From positions 1-52,195 of the forward strand of contig CALDYQ010000012.1 of NCBI GenBank assembly GCA_937944385.1: 52,195 bases of DNA, given 5' to 3'. Shown here piece by piece: positions 26,981-35,304 of the stretch (its first letter is position 1; every line of letters starts with the position of its first letter). The position numbers and the translations under genes are program-made. The notes beneath the pieces are model-generated. The model saw only the letters and a program-made list of their open reading frames with translations. It searched no databases and was not told where the DNA came from. The stretch is from an uncultured Burkholderiales bacterium (lineage in GTDB: Bacteria; Pseudomonadota; Gammaproteobacteria; Burkholderiales; Casimicrobiaceae).

Positions 26981-28579
26981 ATGAAGACCGGACTCCAACT
27001 TCGTCTCGCGCAGCACCTCACGCTGACGCCGCAGTTACAGCAGTCGATTCGGCTCTTGCAGCTGTCGACGCTCGAACTGCGCGAGGAGATCGAGCGCGCC
27101 GTAGCCGAGAACCCGTTGCTCGAGCTCGAGCCCCCCGAGTCGGATGGCGCGGACGCCGTGCCGCCATCTTCGATGGCGGGCAGCCAGGACGGTGAACGCA
27201 TCCTCGACAGTGACGATGTCGACTGGTCGGCGTGGGACACGGGGGCGGATAGGTCCGCTCAAGAGGGCTTGGGAGAGCTCACGGCGTCACTCTCCGCGGG
27301 CGATCCGGATGTGACAGCAGCCGCGGGCAGTGCGGACGAGGGCGGAGGCGAGGGGCTGATTGACGCCTCGGCCGACCCTTTGGACGAGGGCGATCTGGCA
27401 CCGCTCGCCGAGGACTGGTCCAGTGTGGGCTCGGGGATCGATCGGGATGACGACGGCCCGGAGCTTCAGCAGTCCCGCCACGAGACGCTGGCCGATCACC
27501 TGCTGGCCCAGGTGCCGATGCTGCACCTCGACCCGATGGTGGAAGCGGTGCTCCGGGCGCTCATCTACAGCCTCGACGACGACGGGCTGCTCGACACCAC
27601 GGCCGAGGAGCTCTCGGCCGCGTTCGCACTCGCGCGGCCGATCGATCGGCAGGTTTGGGACGCCGCAGTCGCTGCGCTGCAGTCGTTCGATCCACCTGGC
27701 GTCGGGGCGCGCTCGCTGGCCGAGTGCCTGCGTCTGCAACTCGAGAATGTTCCGCGATCGAATGCGCGCAACCATGCGCTGCGCATCGTCGCCGAGGCTT
27801 TCGAGCCGATGTCGAAAGGCGAGTGGGCCCGCGTGCGCCGGATCGTCGGCCTCACCGAGCAGGAAGTCGCGGCCGCGCGGCAGATGATTGCCCAGTTGAC
27901 GCCGAGACCGGCAGCGCCGTTTGCCGATGTGAGTGCGTTCGCGCTCGTGCCAGACGTCATCGTGCGCCGCAGCAGGCGGGGTTGGGCCGCAGAGCTCAAT
28001 CCCGCGGCGGTACCCCGGCTTTCGGTCAATCGCACCTATGTCGATTTGCTCGCACGCGAGCGCGAACGTCGCGCCACGCCCCTGGCCACCCAGTTGCAGG
28101 AAGCGCGCTGGTTGGTTAAGAATGTGTCGCAACGCTTCGACACCATCCTACGCGTTTCCAGCGAAATCGTGCAACGGCAGCAGGCGTTCTTCGATCACGG
28201 TGAAGTGGCCATGCGGCCGCTCGTGCTCCGTGACGTGGCTGATGCGCTGGGGCTGCACGAATCCACCATCTCCCGCGTCACCACGCAAAAGTACCTCGCG
28301 TGTCCGCGCGGCACCTTCGAGCTGAAATTTTTCTTCGGCTCGCACGTCTCGACCGATACCGGTGGCGCGGCTTCGTCCACGGCGATCCGCGCCATGATCC
28401 GCTCACTCGTCTCCGAGGAGGACCCCGCCAATCCGCTGACCGACAACCGCATCGCAGAACTGCTCGGCGAGCAAGGCATCGTCGTTGCCCGCCGTACCGT
28501 GGCCAAGTACCGGGAGCTCGCGAACATCGCGCCCGTGAGTCAACGCAGGATGCAGCACCGGGGCGTACCCGAGGTCTGA
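26981..28579 (+). CDS. rpoN: RNA polymerase sigma-54 factor RpoN
   Basis: 532 residues. Region I (1-50, Gln/Leu-rich) begins MKTGLQLRLAQHLTLTPQLQ and binds activators. An acidic region II (about 50-165) is rather long. The core-binding domain and helix-turn-helix (LGLHESTISRVTTQKYL) follow. The RpoN box reads ARRTVAKYRE at about 506-515. It directs transcription from -24/-12 promoters for nitrogen, motility and other genes. Its place upstream of hpf and ptsN is conserved in proteobacteria. Confidence 0.95.
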   Translation: MKTGLQLRLAQHLTLTPQLQQSIRLLQLSTLELREEIERAVAENPLLELEPPESDGADAVPPSSMAGSQDGERILDSDDVDWSAWDTGADRSAQEGLGELTASLSAGDPDVTAAAGSADEGGGEGLIDASADPLDEGDLAPLAEDWSSVGSGIDRDDDGPELQQSRHETLADHLLAQVPMLHLDPMVEAVLRALIYSLDDDGLLDTTAEELSAAFALARPIDRQVWDAAVAALQSFDPPGVGARSLAECLRLQLENVPRSNARNHALRIVAEAFEPMSKGEWARVRRIVGLTEQEVAAARQMIAQLTPRPAAPFADVSAFALVPDVIVRRSRRGWAAELNPAAVPRLSVNRTYVDLLARERERRATPLATQLQEARWLVKNVSQRFDTILRVSSEIVQRQQAFFDHGEVAMRPLVLRDVADALGLHESTISRVTTQKYLACPRGTFELKFFFGSHVSTDTGGAASSTAIRAMIRSLVSEEDPANPLTDNRIAELLGEQGIVVARRTVAKYRELANIAPVSQRRMQHRGVPEV

Positions 28580-28626
28580 CCTGCGACGAAGTCGATCTCC
28601 TCCACCTCATTCTTCAGGGTGTGCTC

Positions 28627-28953
28627 ATGAATCTCCACATCTCAGGTCATCATGTCGCAGTCACCGATTCCCTCCGCAGCTACCTGATCGCCAAGCTCGA
28701 TCGGGTGAATCGGCATTTCGACCACGTGATCGACGTGAACGTGGTGATGTCGGTGGAGAAATCGAGGCAGAAGGTCGAGGCCAACCTGCATGTCAGCGGG
28801 CGGGACATCCATGCCCAGTCGGAGGGGGAGAGCCTTTACGCGGCGATCGACGAGCTCGCCGATCGCCTCGACCGGCAGGTCGTCAAGCACAAGGAGCGCC
28901 TCCAGGTGCAGCGTGATGCGGGGCACGAGAGGAAGCGCGGCGATCTCAATTGA
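28627..28953 (+). CDS. hpf: Ribosome hibernation promoting factor, short form
   Basis: 108 residues from ATG 28627, which has AGGGTG upstream; the longer in-frame stretch is part of rpoN in another frame. The S30AE domain covers almost the whole protein (MNLHISGHHVAVTDSLRSYL; HVSGRDIHAQSEGESLYAAID). It lacks the C-terminal dimerisation domain of long HPF, so it resembles gammaproteobacterial HPF/YfiA. It binds idle 70S ribosomes. It lies 47 bases after rpoN. Confidence 0.93.
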   Translation: MNLHISGHHVAVTDSLRSYLIAKLDRVNRHFDHVIDVNVVMSVEKSRQKVEANLHVSGRDIHAQSEGESLYAAIDELADRLDRQVVKHKERLQVQRDAGHERKRGDLN

Positions 28954-28965
28954 GCGGGCGCACCG

Positions 28966-28990
28966 AGGCTCCGGTGGCTTGCCGGAGCCT
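28966..28990 (+). terminator. Hairpin between hpf and ptsN
   Basis: A perfect 9-base stem (AGGCTCCGG / CCGGAGCCT) with a 7-base loop starts 12 bases after the hpf stop. It lacks a T-run, so it may be a weak terminator, a processing site or an mRNA 3'-end stabiliser. Confidence 0.4.
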
Positions 28991-28993
28991 GAC

Positions 28994-28999
28994 TACAAT
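28994..28999 (+). promoter_or_regulatory. Candidate -10 box for ptsN
   Basis: TACAAT lies just after the hairpin and 33 bases before the ptsN GTG. No good -35 is visible because the hairpin occupies that place. Confidence 0.3.
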
Positions 29000-29032
29000 G
29001 CGCGATCCGCCTGACCGGATCGTGGTCCTGCT

Positions 29033-29482
29033 GTGAGTCTCCTTGCAGATCTGTTGACGCCCGAAAATGTCTTGTTGAACGTCGAGGCGAGCAACAAGCG
29101 TCGGCTGTTCGAGGTCGTTGCGCTTGCGGCCGAGGAGCGCTATCGCCTCGCACCCATGGCGACCGTGGACAGCCTGCTCGCGCGCGAGAAGCTCGGCTCG
29201 ACCGGACTCGGTCAGGGCATCGCCATTCCGCACGGCCGCATTCGCGGGCTCGAGCGTGCCATCGGCTATTTCGTTCGCCCGGAGGAGCCCATCGTTTTCG
29301 AGGCGCCCGACCGGCTTCCGGTGCGTGACGTGTTCGTTCTGCTGGTACCCGAGGCGGCAACCGACGAGCATTTGCAGATCCTCTCGGAACTCGCCCAGAA
29401 GTTCTCGAGCAAGAGCTTCCGTGAAGCGCTCGCGGCGGCGACGACGGGCGAGCAGATTTATGCGCTTTTCAGCGCGCCCTGA
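29033..29482 (+). CDS. ptsN: Nitrogen-regulatory PTS IIA protein (EIIA-Ntr)
   Basis: 149 residues from a GTG start. The phosphorylated His67 lies in GIAIPHGRI, and the EIIA fold signature LGSTGLGQG precedes it. EIIA-Ntr takes phosphate from NPr and regulates potassium transport and stress responses. It lies in the rpoN-hpf-ptsN order. The following 240 bases to hprK hold no gene that I can support. Confidence 0.93.
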   Translation: MSLLADLLTPENVLLNVEASNKRRLFEVVALAAEERYRLAPMATVDSLLAREKLGSTGLGQGIAIPHGRIRGLERAIGYFVRPEEPIVFEAPDRLPVRDVFVLLVPEAATDEHLQILSELAQKFSSKSFREALAAATTGEQIYALFSAP

Positions 29483-29722
29483 GAAAAGCACTCCCCCATC
29501 TGCTGTGCGGCCCGATTGCTTTGTCGCGTGCTCACTCGGCGCTCGCCTACCCGCACGGTGCGTCTCGCGCCTCGTTGCGCGGCTCCTTGCACTCGGGCCT
29601 GCTCGTGACGATGGCTCTGCGCTTCCTCGCGGGATGTACGACCGGATGTTCGACCGTGTATGGCAGCACTCGGGACGAACGCCCGCGATCGGTGAACTGA
29701 ACGGGCAGAGGGTTTTTGCATC

Positions 29723-30661
29723 ATGCGCACCATCCCGATTGCCCGCCTGATTGCTGACAATCAGGAGCGGCTCGAATTACGCTGGGTCGCCGGACATGAC
29801 GGAGGTGAGCGCCTGCTCTCGCGGGACACAAGCGCTCAGGCTCACGTGGGTCTGGTCGGGCACATGAACTTCATCCATCCGTTCCGGATCCAGGTCGTCG
29901 GCCCCGCGGAGACGGCGTACCTTCAGGCGCAGACCGAAGCCGAGCGGGAGGCGACGTTCGAGCGGCTGCTGGCGGATGATCTCGCAGGCGTGTGCGTTTG
30001 CGGCGTCGGTGAGCCGCCAGCCTACATGGTGGAACAGTGCAACCGCCAGCATGTGCCGCTGCTCATGACGACTCAGCCGAGTCCGCACATCGTCGATGTG
30101 CTCCGGCTCTACCTCGCTCGCGTTCTTGCAGCGAACACCACGCTGCATGGCGTGTTTCTCGACGTGCTCGAGATGGGCGTGCTCATCATGGGCGGCTCCG
30201 GGATCGGTAAGAGCGAGCTCGCGCTCGAACTCATCACGCGGGGCCACGGTCTGATCGCCGATGACATCGTCGAGATCTACCGGCTGTCGCCAGACCTCGT
30301 CGAAGGGCGCTGCCCGGAAGTGCTCCGCGACTTCCTCGAGGTTCGCGGCATTGGCGTGCTCAATATCCGCACCACGTTTGGCGAGACTGCGGTCCGGCCA
30401 CGGAAGTCGCTCAAGCTCATCGTGCAGCTGGAGGATCACACCGACGAGCAGTTCAAGCGGCTCGACCGCATGAGCGTGAATGCGACTTATCAGGAAATCC
30501 TCGGCGTGAAGGTGCGCAAGGTAGTGATTCCGGTCGCGGCCGGGCGCAACCTCGCCGTGCTGGTCGAGGCGGCTGTGCGCAACTTCGTCCTGAACCTGCG
30601 CGGTATCGATTCGACGCGCGAGTTCATCGAGCGGCAGGCGCGGCTGATGGAGCAGGGCTAG
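29723..30661 (+). CDS. hprK: HPr kinase/phosphorylase
   Basis: 312 residues. An N-terminal domain (1-130) precedes the kinase core, with P-loop GGSGIGKS at residues 157-164. The bifunctional-enzyme signature LEVRGIGVLNIRTTFGETAV follows at about 208. In Firmicutes it phosphorylates HPr on Ser46; in Betaproteobacteria it accompanies the Ntr-type PTS and its role is less clear. It starts 7 bases before rapZ after its own stop, so the two are probably one unit. Confidence 0.93.
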   Translation: MRTIPIARLIADNQERLELRWVAGHDGGERLLSRDTSAQAHVGLVGHMNFIHPFRIQVVGPAETAYLQAQTEAEREATFERLLADDLAGVCVCGVGEPPAYMVEQCNRQHVPLLMTTQPSPHIVDVLRLYLARVLAANTTLHGVFLDVLEMGVLIMGGSGIGKSELALELITRGHGLIADDIVEIYRLSPDLVEGRCPEVLRDFLEVRGIGVLNIRTTFGETAVRPRKSLKLIVQLEDHTDEQFKRLDRMSVNATYQEILGVKVRKVVIPVAAGRNLAVLVEAAVRNFVLNLRGIDSTREFIERQARLMEQG

Positions 30662-30667
30662 CTGGCA

Positions 30668-31543
30668 ATGGCTCCGACCCGGCGCCTCATCGTGCTCGTG
30701 CTGGGTGTCTCGGGCGCCGGCAAGAACGTGGCCGTCGGCGCGCTCGAGGATCTGGGCTTTGCGGTGGTGAACAACCTGCCCTGCAGCTTGCTCGCGGCCG
30801 CGGTTGCTGCGTTGAGCACGCGCCGCACGCAGTCGATCGCAATCGCAGTCAATGCCCAGGAGGCCGACTTTGGTCATGAATTCGCGGCCGCTCTCGACCA
30901 ATTGCGCGCAACGTGGACTGAGGACGATCTTCTGATCCTGCGGCTCGACGCGGCGGACGACGTGCTTGTGTCTCGCTTTGCCGAGACGCGGCGCCGTCAC
31001 CCGTTCGCCGATGATCGCCACACTTTGATCGAGGCGATCCGTGAAGAGCGCGGCCGGCTGCGTCAGATTTCCGGACGCGTGGTGGACTTCGATACCTCGG
31101 CCACGAGCGCGCATGCCCTTCGGCAGCGGGTTCGGGCGTTGATCACCGCCGTCGAATCGGGGCTCGGCCGCCCGCTCGTTGCGATTTCGAGCTTCGCCTA
31201 TCGCGCCGGCATTCCGCAGGATGCCGACCTCGTCTTCGATGCGCGGGTGCTGCCGAATCCGCACTACGAACCCGCATTGCGACCGCTCACCGGCCGCGAT
31301 GCCCAAGTGGCTGCCTTTCTTGCGCAGCAACCCGAAGCGCGCGCGCTGGTGGATGCGATCGCCGGTTACGTGCGCAGCCAGATGCCAGGATTCGCTCGGG
31401 ACAACCGGGCGCGGGTACATGTGGCCATCGGCTGCACCGGCGGCCAGCACCGGTCGATTTATGTGGCCGACCAGGTGGCGGTAGCCCTCGCCCCGGATCA
31501 CCCGGTGAGCCGTCATGATCGGGAGCATCCCATCGGGGGCTAG
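30668..31543 (+). CDS. rapZ: RNase adapter protein RapZ (variant P-loop)
   Basis: 291 residues. RapZ binds small RNAs and glucosamine-6-P and guides RNase E cleavage of GlmZ in E. coli; in other phyla it is known as YvcJ, a nucleotide-binding protein. The C-terminal signature VAIGCTGGQHRSIYVADQ and VFDARVLPNPHYEPALRPLTG are intact. The Walker A reads GVSGAGKN: Lys19 is kept, but the usual Ser/Thr is Asn20, which should weaken Mg-nucleotide binding. No glmS or sRNA gene is nearby. Confidence 0.92.
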   Translation: MAPTRRLIVLVLGVSGAGKNVAVGALEDLGFAVVNNLPCSLLAAAVAALSTRRTQSIAIAVNAQEADFGHEFAAALDQLRATWTEDDLLILRLDAADDVLVSRFAETRRRHPFADDRHTLIEAIREERGRLRQISGRVVDFDTSATSAHALRQRVRALITAVESGLGRPLVAISSFAYRAGIPQDADLVFDARVLPNPHYEPALRPLTGRDAQVAAFLAQQPEARALVDAIAGYVRSQMPGFARDNRARVHVAIGCTGGQHRSIYVADQVAVALAPDHPVSRHDREHPIGG

Positions 31544-31665
31544 CATTGAGGTCAGCAGAAGCGTCGAGACGGCGGGTCGTCGTCTTCTGTGTCGCAGGGT
31601 CGGCGGCTTCGTCGGACGTTCGATGCGGGGCCCCATCATCGCCTCCGGCGGTTCTGGAGTGAACG

Positions 31666-32292
31666 ATTTTTTCCTTCCTTTCGCGCAAAGCCCCAGCACC
31701 CCATGAGGCGATCGACGCCCTGCCGCTCTTCCCGCTGCGCACCACGCTGTTCCCTGGCGGCGTCCTCTCGCTCAAAGTCTTCGAGCAGCGCTACTATGCG
31801 CTGGCCAAGCGCTGCATCACCAAAGGCAGCGGCTTCGGCGTGGTGACGCTGACCGGCGGCCAGGAAGTGGGCGCGAACCAGCGATTCGCCCAGGTGGGCA
31901 CCTATGTGACCGTGGCCTCCTTCGACGCGCCCGCTCCCAATGTCTTCCTACTCGCCGTGCGGGGCGTGCAGCGTTTCGCCATCCTGGCCAACGAGACGGA
32001 CGCGTCCGGTTTGCACATGGCTCGCATCCGGTGGCTCCCCAACGAAGCCGATGTCGGATTGCCCAAGGAGCACGAGGCGCTTGCAGTCCTGCTTCGGCGT
32101 CTGGCCGAGCAACTGGGCGAAGAGCGCTTCCCGGCACCGCACCACTTCGATAGCGGCAGCTGGGTTGGCTCCCGCCTCGCGGAACTCATGCAGATGCCAC
32201 CGGCGATAAAGCAGGCCATGCTCGAGATCAACGATCCGGTGGTTCGGTTGCAGGCGCTGAGGCAGCTTCTCGCGCGCGCAAAGGCCACCTGA
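31666..32292 (+). CDS. LON peptidase N-terminal (substrate-binding) domain protein, unusual start
   Basis: Family-like sequence LPLFPLRTTLFPGGVLSLKVFEQRY begins near 31720, but its frame has no ATG, GTG or TTG before 31840. The frame is closed by TGA at 31660. An ATT at 31666 sits six bases after GGAG and gives about 208 residues. Alternatively one T too many in the T6 run (31667-31672) separates the gene from GTG 31659. The protein is a stand-alone LON domain without ATPase or protease parts, as in many proteobacteria; its function is unknown. Confidence 0.7.
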   Translation: MFSFLSRKAPAPHEAIDALPLFPLRTTLFPGGVLSLKVFEQRYYALAKRCITKGSGFGVVTLTGGQEVGANQRFAQVGTYVTVASFDAPAPNVFLLAVRGVQRFAILANETDASGLHMARIRWLPNEADVGLPKEHEALAVLLRRLAEQLGEERFPAPHHFDSGSWVGSRLAELMQMPPAIKQAMLEINDPVVRLQALRQLLARAKAT

Positions 32293-32318
32293 GAGGCCAC
32301 CTGAGAGGCCACCTGAGC
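32283..32318. repeat. Three tandem 12-base units spanning the LON-gene stop
   Basis: GGCCACCTGAGA is repeated three times (the last base of the third unit differs). Each unit carries an in-frame TGA, so the LON-domain gene has three stop codons in series. Confidence 0.85.
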
Positions 32319-32385
32319 AGCCTCCTGGGCGGCCTCCCGAGCCGTCTTCCCGGGGCCTCGGGCGTGCGGGGTCTTTCCCGGCTCC

Positions 32386-32391
32386 TAAAAT
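32386..32391 (+). promoter_or_regulatory. Candidate -10 box for yebC
   Basis: TAAAAT lies 51 bases before the yebC ATG in a locally AT-rich patch. The -35 position is a poor match. Confidence 0.3.
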
Positions 32392-32413
32392 TCGAGTCCT
32401 TAGACACTCAGCC

Positions 32414-32430
32414 GCCGCTGTTTGAGCGGC
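32414..32430 (+). promoter_or_regulatory. Hairpin just before the yebC start
   Basis: A 6-base stem (GCCGCT / AGCGGC) with loop GTTTG ends 12 bases before the ATG at 32443, where the ribosome would bind. No good Shine-Dalgarno sequence is visible. It may modulate translation or be chance. Confidence 0.3.
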
Positions 32431-32442
32431 AAGCAAGCCATC

Positions 32443-33171
32443 ATGGCCGGTCACAGCAAATGGGCAAACATCCAGCACCGCAAGGGGCGCCAGGATGCGA
32501 AGAAGGGCAAGATTTCCACGCGCTTGATCCGTGAGATCAACGTGGCCGCCAAGCTCGGCGGCTCAAATCTCGACGGCAATCCCCGCCTCAGGCTCGCCGT
32601 GGACAAGGCGCTCGACAATAACATCGCCAAGGACACCATCGAACGCGCGATCAAGCGTGGTGCGGGTGAGATGGAAGGGGTCAACTACGAGAGCGTCCGC
32701 TATGAGGGCTACGGCATTGCCGGTGCTGCCGTGATCGTCGACTGCCTCACCGACAACCGCACCCGTACCGTGGCCGAAGTGCGCCACGCGTTCTCGAAGC
32801 ACGGCGGTAACCTGGGCACCGACGGATCGGTGGCCTACCAGTTCAAGCACTGCGGCGTGCTGTTGTTCGCCCCCGGCACGGACGAGGCGAGGCTCATGGA
32901 GGTCGCACTCGAGGCAGGGGCGGACGACATCGTGACCGATGACGACGGCTCGATCGAGGTCATCACGCCGCCTTACGAGTTCGCGCGCATCAAGGACACG
33001 CTCGCCGAGGCTGGCCTCAAGGCCGAGCACGGTGAAGTCACCTGGCGCCCCGAGAATCCGGTCGTGCTCCAGGGCGAGGATGCGATCCGCATGCAGAAAC
33101 TTCTCGATGCGCTCGACGACTGCGACGATGTGCAGGAGGTCTACACGTCGGCGTTGCTGGAAGAGGGCTGA
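32443..33171 (+). CDS. yebC: YebC/PmpR family regulator
   Basis: 242 residues from the family start [18 protein letters not shown]; an upstream ATG at 32422 would add seven residues. The length and the [14 protein letters not shown] and [22 protein letters not shown] blocks fit the TACO1/YebC family. Members were named transcription factors, and more recent work links them to relief of ribosome stalling. yebC upstream of ruvC is a common order. Confidence 0.93.
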   Translation: MAGHSKWANIQHRKGRQDAKKGKISTRLIREINVAAKLGGSNLDGNPRLRLAVDKALDNNIAKDTIERAIKRGAGEMEGVNYESVRYEGYGIAGAAVIVDCLTDNRTRTVAEVRHAFSKHGGNLGTDGSVAYQFKHCGVLLFAPGTDEARLMEVALEAGADDIVTDDDGSIEVITPPYEFARIKDTLAEAGLKAEHGEVTWRPENPVVLQGEDAIRMQKLLDALDDCDDVQEVYTSALLEEG

Positions 33172-33176
33172 CAGGC

Positions 33177-33533
33177 ATGAGCTGGTTCACGAAGAAGGAT
33201 CAGGGCTTTTTTCTGGCCACGTTGCTTCCCCGTGAAGGCGAAGTGCGGATCAGCCAATATCTCGGCGTCGTCAACGGCGAGGCGATCATCGGCGCGAACA
33301 TCTTCCGCGACATGTTCTCCTCGGTGCGCGACGTGGTGGGCGGTCGCGCCGGTGGCTACGAGCGCTCGCTCAAGCGCGCGCGCGAAGCGGCGCTCGAGGA
33401 CATGATCGAAGACGCGAAGGCGCTCGGGGCCAACGGCATCGTCGGCATTGACTTCGACTACGAAGTGCTCGGCGAAACGAACGGCATGATGCTGGTTGCG
33501 GTCTCGGGCACCGCCGTCAAGCTCGCCCCCTGA
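33177..33533 (+). CDS. YbjQ family (UPF0145) protein
   Basis: 118 residues. [19 protein letters not shown] and [14 protein letters not shown] are the family's conserved blocks, and [13 protein letters not shown] is the typical core. YbjQ proteins form oligomers and are sometimes called heavy-metal-binding, but no function is established. It sits 5 bases after yebC and 18 before ruvC, so the three are probably cotranscribed. Confidence 0.88.
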   Translation: MSWFTKKDQGFFLATLLPREGEVRISQYLGVVNGEAIIGANIFRDMFSSVRDVVGGRAGGYERSLKRAREAALEDMIEDAKALGANGIVGIDFDYEVLGETNGMMLVAVSGTAVKLAP

Positions 33534-33551
33534 GGCGACGTCCAAACGCGC

Positions 33552-34115
33552 GTGGTCAGCGCCCCGCCACGCATCATCCTCGGGATCGATCCGGGCCTGC
33601 GCGTGACTGGCTTCGGTGTGATTGCGGCGTCGGTCACGGGCATCCGTCTCGCTTACGTGGCAAGCGGCTGCATCCGCACCGACGAGGCCGGCACGCTGCC
33701 GGAACGTCTCCTGACCATTGCGCGCGACCTGCAGGCCGTGATGGCTGAGCACAAGCCGGATGACATCGTGGTCGAGAAGGTGTTCGTGAACGTGAATCCT
33801 CAGTCCACGCTCCTGCTCGGGCAGGCGCGAGGGGCGGCGATCACCGCGGCGGCGCTGTCCGGAGCCACGGTGCACGAATACACCGCGCTCCAGGTCAAGC
33901 AATCGGTGGTCGGCCATGGCAAGGCGGCCAAGACGCAGGTGCAGGAGATGGTGCGCCGGCTGCTTGGTCTCGCGGCCACGCCGCAGGCGGACGCGGCGGA
34001 TGCGCTGGCGACTGCGATCACTCACGCGCATTCACGCCAGGGCATCGGCACGGTCGCGAGCGAACTGCTCGCCACGCGCAAGGTGCGTCAGCGCGGCGGG
34101 CGGGTCGTCGGTTGA
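33552..34115 (+). CDS. ruvC: Holliday junction resolvase RuvC
   Basis: 187 residues from a GTG start. The first catalytic Asp13 is in [10 protein letters not shown], Glu in VVEKVFVN, and the last acidic residues in [14 protein letters not shown]. RuvC cuts four-way junctions moved by RuvAB. ruvA and ruvB, which often follow, are not here; ruvC is instead convergent with ccmG, with 27 bases between stops. Confidence 0.93.
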   Translation: MVSAPPRIILGIDPGLRVTGFGVIAASVTGIRLAYVASGCIRTDEAGTLPERLLTIARDLQAVMAEHKPDDIVVEKVFVNVNPQSTLLLGQARGAAITAAALSGATVHEYTALQVKQSVVGHGKAAKTQVQEMVRRLLGLAATPQADAADALATAITHAHSRQGIGTVASELLATRKVRQRGGRVVG

Positions 34116-34142
34116 ACCAGCCTGCCACTCGCTGTTCAGGGC

Positions 34143-34667
34143 TCAGCGATCGCCGAGAAGCGGCGCGAACTTTTCGTTGAACACCGCCATCGTGATCGGG
34201 CCGACGTGCTTGGCGCGAATGATGCCTTCGGCGTCGATGAGAAAGGTTTCCGGTGTGCCGTAGACGCCCCAGTCGAATGCGGCGCGACCCTCGGGGTCGA
34301 ACACGTTGAGCTGGTAGGGATCGCCGGTCTTGCGCAGCACATCCAAGCCAAGGTCGCGCTTGTCTTTGTAGTTGAGTCCGACGATCGGCACCTTGCCCGA
34401 TTGGGCGATCTCGAGGAGCACCGGATGCTCTTCCTTGCAGCTGGTGCACCAGCTCGCCCAGACGTTCAGGAGCCAGACCTTGCCTTTCATGTCCCCCGGA
34501 GAAAAGCTCGCGTCTGCCTTGGCGAGTTGCGGCAGGTTGAAATTCGGCGCCGGCTTGCCGATCAACGGCGAAGGCACGAGGCGGGGGTTTTGGTAGAGCC
34601 CCCAGAACAGCAGTCCCGCCAGTACGAGGAACGCGAGCGGGATCAGCAGTCGGCGGTTGACTTTCAT
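34143..34667 (-). CDS. ccmG: Thiol:disulfide interchange protein CcmG (DsbE)
   Basis: 174 residues from ATG 34667; the frame extends to 34931 over ccmE in a low-complexity stretch. A signal anchor (about 6-24) precedes a thioredoxin fold with WCTSC (Cys74, Cys77) and cis-Pro in VYGTPETFLID. It reduces apocytochrome c cysteines for heme attachment in the periplasm. It ends the ccm cluster, 7 bases after ccmE. Confidence 0.92.
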   Translation of the reverse strand: MKVNRRLLIPLAFLVLAGLLFWGLYQNPRLVPSPLIGKPAPNFNLPQLAKADASFSPGDMKGKVWLLNVWASWCTSCKEEHPVLLEIAQSGKVPIVGLNYKDKRDLGLDVLRKTGDPYQLNVFDPEGRAAFDWGVYGTPETFLIDAEGIIRAKHVGPITMAVFNEKFAPLLGDR

Positions 34668-34674
34668 CGTCGAG

Positions 34675-35127
34675 TTACTGCTTGAGCGTATGCGCTGCCT
34701 GGTCGCGCGCTTTGTTCGCCTTTTCGACGGCGCTCGCCGCCTCGGGCGGCATGTAGTTCTCGTCGTGCTTGGCGAGCACTTCCCGGGCGCGGAACACGCC
34801 GGAGGCGTCCAGTTGCCCTTGGGCGACGACGCCTTTGCCTTCCTGAAACAGGTCGGGCAGGATACCCGTGTAGACCACCGGGACGACCTGCGCGGTGTCG
34901 GTGACGCGGAACGAGACCTCCACACCGTCACGCTTGACCGAGCCCACCTCGACCAGCCCGCCGATTCGGAAGATGCGGCCTTGGGGGGCCTCCTTGGCCA
35001 CCACCTGCGACGGGGTGAAGAAGAAAACGAGGTTTTCCCTGAAGGCGGAGACCACGAGCGCGGTGGCCGCGATCAGGAGGACCACACCCCCGGCGAGCAG
35101 GGCGAGGCGTTTCTGGCGCAGGGTCAT
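34675..35127 (-). CDS. ccmE: Cytochrome c heme chaperone CcmE
   Basis: 150 residues. One N-terminal membrane anchor (about 8-28) and an OB-fold domain with the heme-binding His121 in [10 protein letters not shown] (Tyr125 also conserved). It receives heme from CcmABCD and passes it to the CcmFH ligase. The C-terminal tail (about 130-150) is charged. It lies 6 bases after ccmD. Confidence 0.94.
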   Translation of the reverse strand: MTLRQKRLALLAGGVVLLIAATALVVSAFRENLVFFFTPSQVVAKEAPQGRIFRIGGLVEVGSVKRDGVEVSFRVTDTAQVVPVVYTGILPDLFQEGKGVVAQGQLDASGVFRAREVLAKHDENYMPPEAASAVEKANKARDQAAHTLKQ

Positions 35128-35133
35128 GAGAGG

Positions 35134-35304
35134 CTACTCTGTAGGGTTGTCTTCGGCGATCGCGAGAAGCGCTCGCTTTCGAGCACGAGAGAGCACGACG
35201 AGTTCCGCGATCACGCAGAGCGCCAGCACGCCATAGCTGCCCCAGACGAAGAAGCCGCGGCCACCCATCGCCCAGAAGGCGCTCCAGGAATCCCAGACCA
35301 TCAT
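35134..35304 (-). CDS. ccmD: Heme exporter protein CcmD
   Basis: 56 residues, found by reading between ccmC and ccmE. It has an ATGA overlap with the ccmC stop. The sequence has an aromatic N-terminus (WDSWSAFWAMGG), one membrane helix (about 18-39, FFVWGSYGVLALCVIAELVV) and a basic end (SRARKRALL). These are the hallmarks of CcmD, which releases holo-CcmE from CcmABC. Confidence 0.88.
   Translation of the reverse strand: MMVWDSWSAFWAMGGRGFFVWGSYGVLALCVIAELVVLSRARKRALLAIAEDNPTE

Noticed and set aside
29483-29722. Possible small gene or sRNA between ptsN and hprK
   Set aside because: Only a loose 12-base near-repeat (GATGTACGACCG / GATGTTCGACCG) was seen; there is no coding signal, clear promoter or terminator.
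29777-31699. Minus-strand open frame (640 codons) opposite hprK and rapZ
   Set aside because: hprK and rapZ motifs on the plus strand are clear; the antisense product is low-complexity.
32331-32366. Terminator after the LON-domain gene (CCCGAG ... CTCGGG)
   Set aside because: Six-base stem with a long loop and no T-run, in very GC-rich sequence where such pairs arise by chance.
34116-34142. Shared terminator between convergent ruvC and ccmG
   Set aside because: Only an imperfect, bulged stem (AGCCTG / CAGGGCT) with a long loop; too weak to call.
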